From assembly GCF_002865645.1 (NCBI RefSeq), contig NW_020194560.1, positions 248,001 to 312,000 on the forward strand: DNA of 64,000 nucleotides, given 5' to 3'. Under the pieces are notes generated by a model that was not told the origin of the DNA, searched no databases, and was given only the letters and a program-made list of their open reading frames with translations. Shown one piece after another: positions 32,282 to 43,193 of this stretch. Numbering within the stretch: the stretch's first letter is position 1; each line of letters starts with the position of its first letter. Origin of the DNA: Hyaloscypha bicolor E (taxonomy: Eukaryota; Ascomycota; Leotiomycetes; Helotiales; Hyaloscyphaceae). A program made the translations under genes and the position numbers.

Positions 32282-33691
32282 TTATCCAGGCGTACATTTT
32301 TCTCCTATTAGATAACCGACGGTGTCATGACTCTGTACCACAGTCTTGATCCCCCCTTTTCTACACCCAAGACTCTTCCCTGTCCAGATATCCGTGGTCA
32401 TAAACGCATCCGAGTCAGTGTCCAAATGCGGAATTTCACCCCACAAGATCTCTCTTGTAGCAGACGTGTCCAAGCCATTTAATGCTAATGTTAGGATTCC
32501 TCTCGTTGATTTTCCACTCCAATATTCTGCCGGGTGCGTAGCATTGAAAGTCCAATTAGGGTTCGTCCCCCATTTGTATGGTATTGCAGGAGCGCCATGG
32601 ACTTGATCCTGACTGAACGACAACAAGTACTTGTTCTTTAAGATGTTGACATGAGTATCAGGCAAAGATTCCAGGGTTGTGCCAATGATCAGAGGGCTTT
32701 TCATCGCAGCCCAAAATGCAAAATGTGATCTGGTTTCTGCTAAAGTCAGATTTCCATTTCCGACCTCAAGCATGTCGGCGTCATTATGGCCCCAAAAGTT
32801 AACACTATTGAGGAGGAATGAATTCTCGTTCAGGATCTCAGCAACACGCGCCCACTACGGGTTAATACCACCAGAGATCCGCCAGGAACTACCGGTTGCA
32901 TTTCCCCATTGCTGTACGTTTGCTTGGCCCCATTCGCACAAACTGTACAGTATCGTTCGATTCTGTGCTAGCAATGCGTCGCGCATAATGTTATATCGAT
33001 GTGAGGTATTGCTCGACGCCCAGTCATACCCAATGGGAGCATCGCTGGCAGATACACCGCATGGTCCGTTCACATACGGTCCATACTTCTGCCATTGATC
33101 AGGGACGCAAGCCGTATATGTGTCGATCCAACCATCAGGAACGTAGCAGTTGTCATACTTGAAATAGTCGATTCCCCAGGCCGCAAAGGCTGCGGCATCA
33201 AGCTGTTCATGACCAATCTGCGCTGGGTACCCTCCACATGTTTGTGTGCCAGCGCTACCGTAAATGCCGACCTTTAGGCCAAGAGCGTGGATTCGATCGG
33301 CGACGCCTTTAATCCCCGATGGAAATTTTGCTGGATCAGGGATGATTTGACCGGTGGAATTATCGCGACCAGTTTTGGCGGCCCAACAATCATCAACTGC
33401 AAAGTTATCAGTGGGAAACGTAATAGAATTTGATAGCTTACTATTCACGTATTCATATCCAACGTCTTTGAAACCGAGGGCGATCATTTGATTAGCAGCG
33501 GCTATGACTTTTGTCTCATTGATATTGCATCCAAAGGCGTTCCATGAGTTCCAGCCCAAGGCGTGAAGTTTTCCCTGTATGAATCAGCACGATTTCATCT
33601 ATTCATAAGAGACACTTACAACCCCATCCTCCAGTACTAAAGCTGCGACAGCCCGTACTAAAAGGGCAGCAAGAGAAATAGAAGTGTACAT
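32282..33691 (-). pseudogene. GH27 alpha-galactosidase, inactivated
   Basis: Three exons (33691-33620, 33574-33442, 33396-32282) join in frame over 440 codons. Start MYTSISLAALLVRAVAA is a signal peptide; [26 protein letters not shown] and YFKYDNCY (nucleophile Asp) are intact. In the acid/base motif, normally SWR-x-x-GDI, this copy reads SWRISGGI, so the catalytic Asp is Gly. Four codons later a TAG (32855-32857) interrupts the frame, yet the remaining C-terminal part WARVAEILNENSF onward stays open to the end. Such enzymes release terminal alpha-1,6-galactose from plant oligosaccharides outside the cell. Loss of acid/base plus a stop indicates a recent pseudogene. Confidence 0.9.
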
Positions 33692-34662
33692 GTCCGTCTG
33701 TAGGTCGAAGAAAAGTCTCAGACTGGCTGTTCCTGGAGTATACCAGTGCGTCTACTGGCGCTTCACCATTCTATATATCTTAAACCCTTCAAGCTTTATC
33801 TTCGCATCTCGAATCAAGCACGGATAAGTAGCCCGTGGATATTCGCCTTAGAGGAATTTTTCTCCCAAAATCAGTTGGTGGAGTGCTTGACGTCCACTTC
33901 CCCGCATTCCCGAAGTCCACCAAGTCTTAGCATTCATGAAGCCAACTTAGAATTTCGTATCATTGAGGGATGTCCGTTTCTATGCAACCAAATGATTCGT
34001 TCCTTTTGTAGAAGCTGCGCCACTCCGTCCAATTAACCTACATTTCTCGGACCATTTGCACGAATATTCATAGGTTATTTCTTCAGCGCTGCCACCGGAC
34101 AATCTCACTGGAGCAGATTTTCCGTCATTAAGAAAGCACTTCGTCGGAAGTACAAGCCCTTGGGAGCCTTTCCCGCTTCGTCTCGTAGGACGATCCTCCG
34201 CGAATTAGCAAGCCTTCCCCAGCACTAAAGAATCGTATAGGGCCTGAGGTGTGAAGCTGAGCGCCGAGGTATTCTCAAATCTTTGTACTTCAAAACCTCC
34301 GTATAGCAGGATGGTAATTTGCGGCCGGGATGACGGTCCGGCCTCATGCAATGTGGATACTTTAAACTGGATGAACTGAGATATTACGATCGCTTAAAGT
34401 TTCTTCGGCATTGAAAAGCAAGATTATTTGCGAAGTGGAGCAGTAGGTCGCAAAGGTGATGAGATGATCGAATAAAAATCCAGTTTCAGTACAAGACCAT
34501 GTATGGTGAAAGAACGTTACAATGCCATTGGAACTCCAAACTTCACGCGCGTGCTCTTTCACCTCAGGTACCTGCATTTCGTCCATCTTCAACCCAACAG
34601 CTGTCCTCAAACGAGCGTTCCTCAAACACCGTGAAACGTCAACAATGTGTTGCCCCTGTGGG
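33692..34662. other. Intergenic
   Basis: Promoter side of the dead GH27 gene and 3' flank of the secreted protein gene. No gene recognised; open frames at 33,746-34,036 and 34,362-34,625 have no motif. Confidence 0.4.
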
Positions 34663-35310
34663 CTACATCTTGCTTCCCGTCACAGTAGCCAGTGTGCTCG
34701 ACCTCCCATCCTTCCCTCTCCCGCTTCCATATTGACTAGGGCTGATGTTAGATGGGCGACCAGCACCAGCGGATTTATACCATGTTGAGAACCGAACTTC
34801 AACGTATTCGATCTCCTCTGAATGATTCTCAATGACATAAAGAAAGACATCCTTTCTGCCTGGGCTAATTGTCATTGTCTCTGCGGCGTTGGTGCCAGAT
34901 ATGGTCTTGGTATGGTGCTGCTTGGTATGTGTAGATGAACTGCAGGGGCTCGCAACTGGTGGCGAGTTGCTTGAAGATGTTGTGTAGACTCCATTTCCAT
35001 TCCCAGAGCCAGAAAGGGTCCTAGTAACAATCGACACATCTCCAGCGGCGTCTATTGTGGTAGGAAACTCGATCTCGGTAATGGTAGCGCCGGCTATGCC
35101 GGTGGTGACAACGGTGACGGTTCGAGTGATACTAGTCAATCCAGAGCTCGTGGTATTTAGCCAAGTGCCTTTGCTGCTTGGAAGGCCTTGAATAGTGTAA
35201 GATGGCCGGGCGGAGACTCTATCTCGTGCAAGTTTTATTGCTTGGTGTGGTTTTGCAAGCACATGGCTCGCGCAGATGAGGGAGAAAAAAAGAATGATGT
35301 TCCGTAACAT
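34663..35310 (-). CDS. Small secreted Ser/Thr-rich protein, unknown function
   Basis: 215 aa. MLRNIILFFSLICASHVLA is a clear signal peptide with an A-x-A-like cleavage site before KPHQ. The mature part is rich in Thr and Ser (TRTVTVVTTGIAGATITE, TTSSSNSPPVASPCSSSTHT), suggesting O-glycosylation and a cell-surface or extracellular location. A GPI tail is not obvious. No family recognised. The single-exon start was chosen because it begins the signal peptide. Confidence 0.6.
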   Translation of the reverse strand: MLRNIILFFSLICASHVLAKPHQAIKLARDRVSARPSYTIQGLPSSKGTWLNTTSSGLTSITRTVTVVTTGIAGATITEIEFPTTIDAAGDVSIVTRTLSGSGNGNGVYTTSSSNSPPVASPCSSSTHTKQHHTKTISGTNAAETMTISPGRKDVFLYVIENHSEEIEYVEVRFSTWYKSAGAGRPSNISPSQYGSGRGKDGRSSTLATVTGSKM

Positions 35311-36262
35311 CTCGAAAAATAAGATTCAGGTTGACCTTAAAACAAAGGACCTGGAGAGAGAAAGGATCCCGGTAGCGATAAAGGTCAGAGATGTAGGAAA
35401 GTGATGGGTTTGAGAGATAATTTGTTTGGAAATATTACCCAAGTGACGGGGACGGAGCGTTTCCTTTATAAAATTTTCTCCCACAAAAATAAATACCACA
35501 ACATATTCCCATGCCTCGGAGCATTACGAACACTCAAGACGCGTACACCGGAGGTCAGTTTTTGGGCTAAAGTTCAGGCAGTGCCTCCAATAACTGAAGC
35601 TCGTCTTACGACTTCGACGGCGTCTTCTGCAGGTCACAACAAATCCGTCTCTCTGAAACACCGAAGTCCTCTATTAACAGAAATACACCAACATTACCAA
35701 TAATACCTCAAGGCAGTATGGAGAATATATAGAACCAACGACCGGAATTACAGGCCCCCGGGCCGCTGTTGGGGGTCTTCAGGGGTCAATGTTGTCGTCG
35801 GTTCAGGGGAGATGTGGCGCAGTTCCCTGGCCATGCAGGTAGCCGTCAGATCCTTCGATTCCTTTGATCCCGCATGGCGCCATCCATCCAACAAGATGAA
35901 AATATCTAACAGGTTTAGATTAGTTATTAAAAGCAATTTGCGTTAACTTCATGATTTCACGAAAAAGAGTGCTTGCTTCAAGGCAGAAAATTTGCAGAAA
36001 TGCAAGCAGGGTAAAATTCTAAGCCACAATATTTTTGACCCTCAACACTACAAATATTGAGACACTTTTTTGGTGCTTTGTGCTAAAAATTCTTACGTTA
36101 TCCAAAATAAATATGGAAATAATTGAATATATTTAGCTCACATTGACACTCAATGCGTCGCTATTTCGGATTTTTGAAGTGTTTGCTATGATCTGGCCAA
36201 TTAAGACTTGTCAGAATATCACGTGGGACCACCTACCACTTTGCTTGCTGAAACACAGCCTC
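35311..36262. other. Intergenic
   Basis: Nothing recognisable. The sequence becomes A+T-rich around 35,940-36,200 just before the dead dehydrogenase. Confidence 0.4.
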
Positions 36263-37210
36263 TTATGCAGTGTCTAGGCCCTTACCAACAACGAGTGGCT
36301 CCAGAGCTGGCACAAAAGTTCTCGCCTTCAACACCGTCGGCAGGAAGTCCTTACACATAGTCTTCCCAACCTCGTTGCCCTTGATCGATGTCCTGAAAAT
36401 ATGCTTGATACCCAGACCTTCGGGCGGAGTAGGAAATCTTGACCTAGTGGTCGTCACAAATTTGTCGCTGGTCGATTTGTGCACCACATCAGTACAGACT
36501 GCAGTGGCTGCACCTCCAATGCAGTCGAAGACTCCAGCAATCGTCTTCCCCTTGAAAGCAGCCACAAGATCGTCGCAGACAGTTGGGCTATGGTAATCAA
36601 AGACTTGACTAGCTTCAAGCACCTTCATCTACTCGAAATCCTTCGGCGAAGCGGTTGTAACGACCCCATACCCAACCGCAATTGAACCGCATTACCCCAG
36701 ACACTGTCCGCACCACCCCAAACCAATAGCTTCTTCCCCGGATCCTTTCGCTTCAGCTCGGTCAGCATCTGCAAGTTCAAAAACTCGCCCTGAAATAGTT
36801 CGCTCGCAGCAGTTGAGTAGCCCAATGGGATAACAGCAGCCTTCTCGAATGTCATATCATCCGGAAGTTCAGATGCCATGTTCGTCTGCACCACCGTGTA
36901 GGATTGGAAGCCCATGTGCTGGTTCTGCTTGGTGGCCATTCCCACCCCATGCCCTATAACGCGATTACCAATCTTGAAGCGTGTGACATTGTGTCCTATG
37001 GCTGCGACAATGCCCGTGACGTCTTGCCTGAAGATTGTGGGGCAGTTGAGAGGGAACCAGCCACGGGTTTGGATTGTGCCATCGACGAGGTTGATCGCTA
37101 GGGTGTGGTTCTCTGTAAAGATTTCATTTCTTCGAGTCCATGTCGGGGCGGAATTGACTTTGAGGGGGTCAGCTTTCAGGGAGGTAATTCAAGCTGCAGG
37201 GTTAGATGCT
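36263..37210 (-). pseudogene. Zinc-type alcohol dehydrogenase/enoyl reductase (MDR), inactivated
   Basis: The minus strand reads RRNEIFTENHTLAINLVD, QTRGWFPLNCPTIFRQDVTGIVAAIGHNVTRFKIGNRVIGHGVGMATK, GFQSYTVVQTNMASELPDDMTFEKAAVIPLGYSTA and KKLLVWGGADSVWGNAVQL, then after a frame change VVTTASPKDFE*MKVLEASQVFDYHSPTV and AGVFDCIGGAA. These are the substrate and Rossmann segments of fungal MDR proteins. Lesions are a TGA at 37189-37191 where Trp is expected (AAW), a one-base frameshift near 36,665-36,683 and TAG at 36629-36631. The third lesion falls where many relatives have Tyr. Confidence 0.85.
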
Positions 37211-37911
37211 ATCTTGATGGTCTTGATGCTCGAGCTGTGCTTTCCGCGAGCGCTTCGATAGACTGCAAAGGAGAAGATGAGCTATAAATTCAAACGTAAA
37301 CTCTCCAGGTAGCTGGAAGTTGTCAAGAATACATATGTCTACCAGCCCTCGCCTTCTCCTTCTCCAGCAGATTTTCCGAGCTCGTAAGGACCAAACTCCG
37401 TTCCGGAGAGAAAGCCATCATTCAGCGCTCAACGTTAACAATTTGAAGCAATATGAGGAGCTCAGGAAAATGTACTTGCAAGTTCTTCCTTCAATCAACG
37501 GACAACTCAAAAGTCCGTGACTGAGAATAATAGGAGACCGCGCAACGCCAACCGAAAATGGGAAGATGCATGAGTCGCGACTGGGTGCGAGGATGGGTCT
37601 CAACGTCAACGACACCGCTCTTGGGTCTTCTTTGCGTTAAAATTTGGAGATTAAAGTTCTGATAGTCGCGAATCCGATTGAAGAGAAACACATCCTGGAA
37701 CTCCTGTCAAACTCAGAGCAACAATTATCAGACTTCCTCCGGCTAGCGTTAAGCGCTTCACCTCCCACTTCAAGATCCTCAGGAGCGTCTGCTTCAAGGG
37801 GTAGAATCAACAATCGCATCATCTTTCGTCTTGTAGGTAGCGGCTTTGACAAGTCTCGAGCACTATTCGGGCGAGAATGCTAGTTTAGTCATAAACAGAT
37901 CCAACATTGTC
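37211..37911. other. Intergenic
   Basis: No supported gene between the dead dehydrogenase and the 3' end of the Zn2Cys6 gene; overlapping opposite-strand frames have no motif. Confidence 0.4.
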
Positions 37912-40134
37912 TCAAGTTAGACCTTCTGTAAACCATGACAACAGTTCCTCATAGGTCGCGGCTTGCTCTTCTTGAGTTTCTTGACCTTCGGTGTTGTTCG
38001 TGATATAGCCAACAGAGCCGGCGTGAACCTCTCCCTGCATGCCATTGCGGCTTTTTTGACTCTGCGATTTGAGCCGTGTAACAACATCACCGAATTCCAT
38101 CACAATCCGCGCACAATCTGCAGCGGATTCGTTCCTCTGATCCCCAGCCTTCTGCAGATAGCCCACCAGAATATTGATGCTATCAGTATGCTCCGCCGCA
38201 TCATTCAGCAGAGAAGCGAGTTCTAATACAATGGCAGCGTTGAAAGGGAAGTGGTAGTCGAAGAGAACGGCGGTATGATTCGTGAGAAGGAGTCGTTGTA
38301 CCAGTCCTGTAATTTCATGAGCAGCAGCAGCACAGGTTTCGACGTGGGAGGCGTTCCAGGTCTGGCGGTGCTGGTACGTCGGAAGGTATTTTGCTGCGAC
38401 TGATTGCTTGGCTGCTTGAAAGAGGGAGGGCCGGGTACAAAGGATTATGAGCTGAATTTTGAGTTAGTTGAGAGAAACTGGAAAACGTGAAAAAAAAAAA
38501 CTTACCTGATTATATATCATGTGAAGAACGAGGCTTGCTCTCTCGCCGGCTTCAATTTCTCCTTGTACTTGCAGTGATGAAGGCAGGTCAGCTTTCCATA
38601 AGGAGAGCTTTTGGAGGGCTGTATCTGCTCGAGTGAGAGTCTGGGGATAGTTGAGGCCAGTGCTGGCTATTCCATAGACACTGTTGACTATTTCGTCCAT
38701 TATAAGTGCCAGTTGAGCATGCGCACGAAGCCCCGTGGCCAATGGGAGGTCGATATCGACCTATAGTTCTCAATCTCAATACCAACTCTGGCGGGTTGGT
38801 TAAACGGCACATACCATGTGGACCGGCATATCTACAGTAATTGCCTCTCGAGGCAGCGTGGTCGGTCTCCCCATAAGGCAGCTTAACCACCTTATTACAC
38901 TTTGTCAGCGCTTATTCCACAGGCGGAGAAGAAATCTTACCGATCCAGAATAAAGGTATTCCAAAATTCCCTCTTCGTTTGCTCCTCCGACCGTCCAGCT
39001 TTGTGGAGCCCATGTATGACAGAAATCCGCACAGCAAGTCCAATATAAGTGAAGGCTGCGTCTCTACGATACAATCCAAGTAGATACTGACCCATGAGGC
39101 ATAACCCACGCATATAAGATAGACTCGTGTCTTCCATCGGATTAATGAGAAAGAACTTCGCACGAGCAAAGAATGTTTCGCCAGGATGTGTTTCCCACGG
39201 TAAGCCAAGAGATGGGTCGTATTGGCACGCAAGTGCCATGATAGCATTCAAATTACACAGCGTATCCATGCCTTCTCCCATTTCTGTAATACGAGCTGCT
39301 TGCCGTCGCGCCTTCTCTTGAAGCTGTTCCAGATTGCCCCAGTAGTAGATTCCTCCGCATTGAGACAAGCCGCTCCCGTCTCCCGCATAAAATCGAAAAA
39401 TCGAAACAAGCTTAGATATTTCCTCCGGTTCTGGGAGAAAGAAAGGGTCAATATTTGGAAGCATCAATGGCCTAGAGTCATGGGTGTGATATCGGCCGAG
39501 AAGTGATGTGAAAATTTCGTCTTGTAGAGGCAAAGACCAGCCATCCCTTCTCTCGAGCAGCGGAAACACAGTCCCAACAAATTCTCGGAGACGATCGATG
39601 AACGCCGCACCTGACGACTCGCCAAGATATCTGGATTGGCCTTCGGCATCCCTCAAGATTCTTCCATCGCCAGCCTCTCCTTGCTCATCGGGAGGAGGAC
39701 TGCCATTTGAGTGTGCTGGCTCTGTTGTCTGAGCTGACTTGGACCATTTTGCTACCAGCACTTCACGATTGCTTTCTGAAGGAACAGCGTCTGTGAGACA
39801 GCGTTCCAAGAGCATGCATCGCGCTTGAAGTTCTTCGTATGTTTCTTTCGGTACAAGGACCCTCTCCTTGGGAGGAGGATACTTGCAAACTCGCGAGCTG
39901 GATATGCATCGTGAGCAAGGCTCTTCTCCAGAGCACTTGACTCTCCTGATATTGCAGGCATTGCACCTGTTCAAAGTTAGTGAAGAGTTTCAACTGCGGG
40001 TCCCTTAGAAAGGGCTTGATTTACGCTTGGGTGGCTCTCTTGCGTTCCCCTGTTGGAACCTTTCGGCGGCGTGGATTCGGAGGTAACCGAACTCCCTCGG
40101 TCTCAGGTGCACTGTTTTGGCTCCTGATTGACAT
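37912..40134 (-). CDS. Zn2Cys6 fungal-specific transcription factor
   Basis: Five exons (40134-40025, 39966-38941, 38890-38815, 38760-38506, 38451-37912) sum to 2,007 nt, 668 aa. The binuclear cluster is split by intron 1: …KRATQA|CNACNIRRVKCSGEEPCSRC, with spacing C-x2-C-x6-C-x5-C-x2-C-x6-C. The fungal-specific middle homology domain is seen in EISKLVSIFRFYAG, SYMRGLCLMGQYLLG...GLAVRISVIHGLHK and the WLSCLMGRPTTLPREAI segment. A DNA-binding nuclear regulator. Its upstream neighbours are an MFS transporter (same strand) and a GH125-like glycosidase, plausible targets. A 263-bp MITE lies about 110 bp upstream of its start codon. Confidence 0.9.
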
Positions 40135-40247
40135 AGTGCGCCCAGTAGGGTCTTGGTACAGAATTTGGGGAATTTCCACAAGTGAAATGTACTTTAATGA
40201 TGCGAATAAATGGCGATCAGTGGAAGTGGGGTGAGCGATGCGGGGTA

Positions 40248-40510
40248 ACGAGCCTACCCGAGAAAGTCTGTTTTTAGGGCAATTCGCTAATAACTATCCA
40301 CCCACGGGAATTTTGACAGTTTTACCTTATATCGCAATTATTTAGAATAGGGTCTTTAAACTCGATTTGGTTCCTTTTATCTTATGTGCTCGAGTTAAAA
40401 GGCGGTATACTTTTTAGTTATTATATGAATAGAAGGCAAAGTCATTGACTTCGGTTTCGAGAGGACCGGGAATATCGCTAAAAATACAAGACTTTCTCGG
40501 GTAGGCTCGT
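40248..40510. mobile_element. 263-bp MITE in the regulator's promoter
   Basis: The left end ACGAGCCTACCCGAGAAAGT (from 40248) is matched by the reverse complement of the right end, AGACTTTCTCGGGTAGGCTC GT (ending at 40510), with an inverted repeat of about 35 bp including indels. The interior is A+T-rich and non-coding. The flanks (TA on the left, AA on the right) do not give a certain target duplication. It sits between the transcription factor start and the MFS stop. Confidence 0.7.
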
Positions 40511-40798
40511 AATCTGATTGGGTGTCCGCTTGCGGGAGTCCCCCCAACACTTGACAATATCACCCCTTCCACCATATCAATTCCCCTCTGCTGAAATGAA
40601 AAAAGAGATTCAGAAGTATTTATTTGAGATAACCTATGTCTTCTACCCTATCGATTAAGATCTAGATCAAGTCCATTGAAGTGTTCTTAGATAATTAAGC
40701 GAACATGCCACTCTCACCAAGATGTGATTTCCGCTTTGTTGTAACTACGTTCATTGAACTATGTTCATCAAGAACAATGTTCAAATCCTAGATGGCAT

Positions 40799-42556
40799 TT
40801 ACAAGCCGTACACGAATGTCAATTTCCGATCTCCAAACCTCTTCTCGCTCAATCTCTCCTCCTCAATCTCTGCTTCAGACCACCCTTCAGTTCGTCTTGC
40901 TCTCCACTTGTTGACTGCCAACAATGTGTATCGATACGCGAGATATCCAAGGAATGCAGTCGCAACAAATCCCAGTGTGGCGTAGAAAGGTATCAAATAG
41001 CGAGGAGCGTATTTTGCTTGGAATAGCTCGGATCCAATGATACCAGCCAAGTTCCCAAAGCCGTTCACGCCGAGTACAAGTGATCGTTTGCCTGGCTCGG
41101 GAGTATTTCCACTGAGCCAAGCTGCAGTGAGGGGCGCAGACACGTAGCTTCCAAATGTGAGAATGCAAAGGCCGGCGTAACGACTCTTTTGATGGCTGAC
41201 GGTGACGGTAATAATCAGACCCACCAAGCAGACCAGCAAGCCCCCAAGGATATGAAAGCCTCGCTCACGTCGGTGATCTGAATGCAGAGCGAAGATGTAC
41301 AATCCGACAGCACCGCAGACATAAGGCGGAACGGACATTAGGTTTGCCGTGATTGATTTGTAACCAAGACCTTTCACCACCAGCGGCAAGAACACCGAAA
41401 ATGCTTGTCCTGGGATACTGGCGCATATGTTGAAGAAGAGAATATACCACAGCTTCCAGTCCTTAGCTGTTTCGACAATATCACGTTTCGAGAGGCGTTC
41501 AGTCGGCCTCTCAAGGCCATCCTTGCCGTATTGGTGCTGTACATAACGCGCGCCGTCGATTTGTATCCGGTTTGTGCTGAATAGTCTCTGCTCAGGGGTA
41601 AGAAACCACGCGGAACCGGGGCCCATCGGCAACCAAAACCAAGAAATAATCGCAAAGAAGCAGGTGAGTGCTCCCTCGATGATGAACAGATACTGCCAAT
41701 TGTGTAAAGCACCGTCAAGTTGAAATACTCCATAAGCTGGTTGATGTTAGGTCATCTACTTGCGAAGTTCTATTTTCGCACGTACCAATAGCGCCCGAGA
41801 AGGCTCCAGCAATTGCATATTGCCCATAGAAAAGAGCTATCCGGACAGCAAGATCAAAACGAGTGTAAAATGTGGAGAGATAAAACACTGCAGTCGGGTA
41901 GAAACCAGCTTCGAAAAGGCCAATTAAAAGTCGAACGGCAATGAGTTGAGCTGTGCAGCATAAGTACATGCGGAAGCCATGTTAGAGAATTTGATAACTT
42001 ACCACGCCCATGAATGAAAGCATGACAGATGGTGAGAACACCCCAACCGAACTGGAGAAGGTTTTAGTATAAATGCACCGATGGCAAGATGTCCTTCATA
42101 CCATGATGACTGGAATCCAATTTTTGGCACCGATTCGGCGGCCAACGGCTGAGGATATAGGCTGGAAGATAACAAATGTGATAAAGAATAGTGACACGGA
42201 GAGATTGAGATCGCTGGATTGAGCTCCGATATCATTGGTGAAGCCTGAAGTGATGTTAATATAATTCCGATTACCCGAGGGGAATTCAAACCTTGCGTTT
42301 GAGCATTTCCGACATTCCCTCTGTCCAAACCGTTGAAAAGGTACAACAGGGACATGAATGGCAGAAGGAATATGTCGAATTTTACGTTCAGTGCGCTGCT
42401 CATTGCCTTTTCTTCCACAGTAACTGGGAAGTAGCCTGCTGGAACCTCCGCATTGTTGGTTGGATCGGTTGTTGGGAGAAGGTCTGCTGGTTTCTCGAGT
42501 TGATCTGAATGAAGAACATCGCTCTTGTGAGCTTCTGTGTGCTTGAATGGAGTCAT
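40799..42556 (-). CDS. Major facilitator transporter, anion:cation symporter (Dal5/TNA1-like)
   Basis: Five exons (42556-42292, 42244-42102, 42051-42003, 41950-41786, 41736-40799) give 519 aa in frame. FDIFLLPFMSLLYLFNGLDRGNVGNA is the typical first span of the ACS family, followed by the cytoplasmic WLPMGPGSAWFLTPEQR segment between the two six-helix halves and about twelve hydrophobic spans. Members import organic anions such as allantoate, nicotinate, pantothenate or tartrate; the substrate is not evident here. The frame could start at 42601, but Met16 (42556) fits family starts better. Divergent from the GH125-like gene across a 637-bp shared promoter. Confidence 0.9.
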
Positions 42557-43193
42557 CTTTGGAGAAACGATAGACGTGTAACGTATGATGAGAAAGGTCA
42601 AGCAATGAGGTGATTCAATTTGGGCTGGTGTCCTCAGTATTTATAGACTTTCCAGGCACAGAGCTGATGAGTTCTCCACATGCTATTTCCCCGCAACAAT
42701 TCCTGGTCCTTGGAGTTGGAAGCGGACCCCAGCTGAGAGGTACGATGGGTACTGTACCCGATTACCGTTTCTTTCCGGTTGGTCAGTCGGCGATTGTTTT
42801 CCTCCGTTGTGATAGGCATTCTGTCCAACAGTGAAAAAACTGTCATGAAATCAAGAATCGATTGGCGTGGCGAACGGTTTTTGCCCGGGTGCTGTACCCG
42901 AACCCCACTACCCCACCTTACCCCTGACCTCGGGTACAGTACCCTTCCGCCACCACCTTTAACACTTTCTACACCTGTCATGAAGGCGTTCCGATGAGAA
43001 CGCCACAGCATATTAGTCGCTTCCTTCATCAGTCAATTTTTTTCTTGACAGTTAGAATCTTCTGTTATCTCCTTTTTGGTTCGAAACATACTGAATTAAT
43101 TCAACTCCCCAGAAAACAACTTGGTCTCTCTAGCAAATCTTGCAATTGTCACGTTCAAAATATCCTAGGTCAAGTTCTTTTCAAGACGAAATA
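42557..43193. promoter_or_regulatory. Divergent promoter with repeated GGGTACNGTACCC palindromes
   Basis: This lies between the MFS transporter and the GH125-like gene. Three palindromic sites occur: GGGTACTGTACCC (42747-42759), CGGGTGCTGTACCCG (42886-42900) and GGGTACAGTACCC (42932-42944). Symmetry and clustering in a shared promoter suggest regulator sites, though repeat remnants are possible. Confidence 0.4.

Noticed and set aside
32855..32857. TAG in the GH27 gene as a recoded or readthrough codon
   Set aside because: The catalytic acid/base Asp next to it is also lost, and no readthrough context is evident; simple decay explains both.
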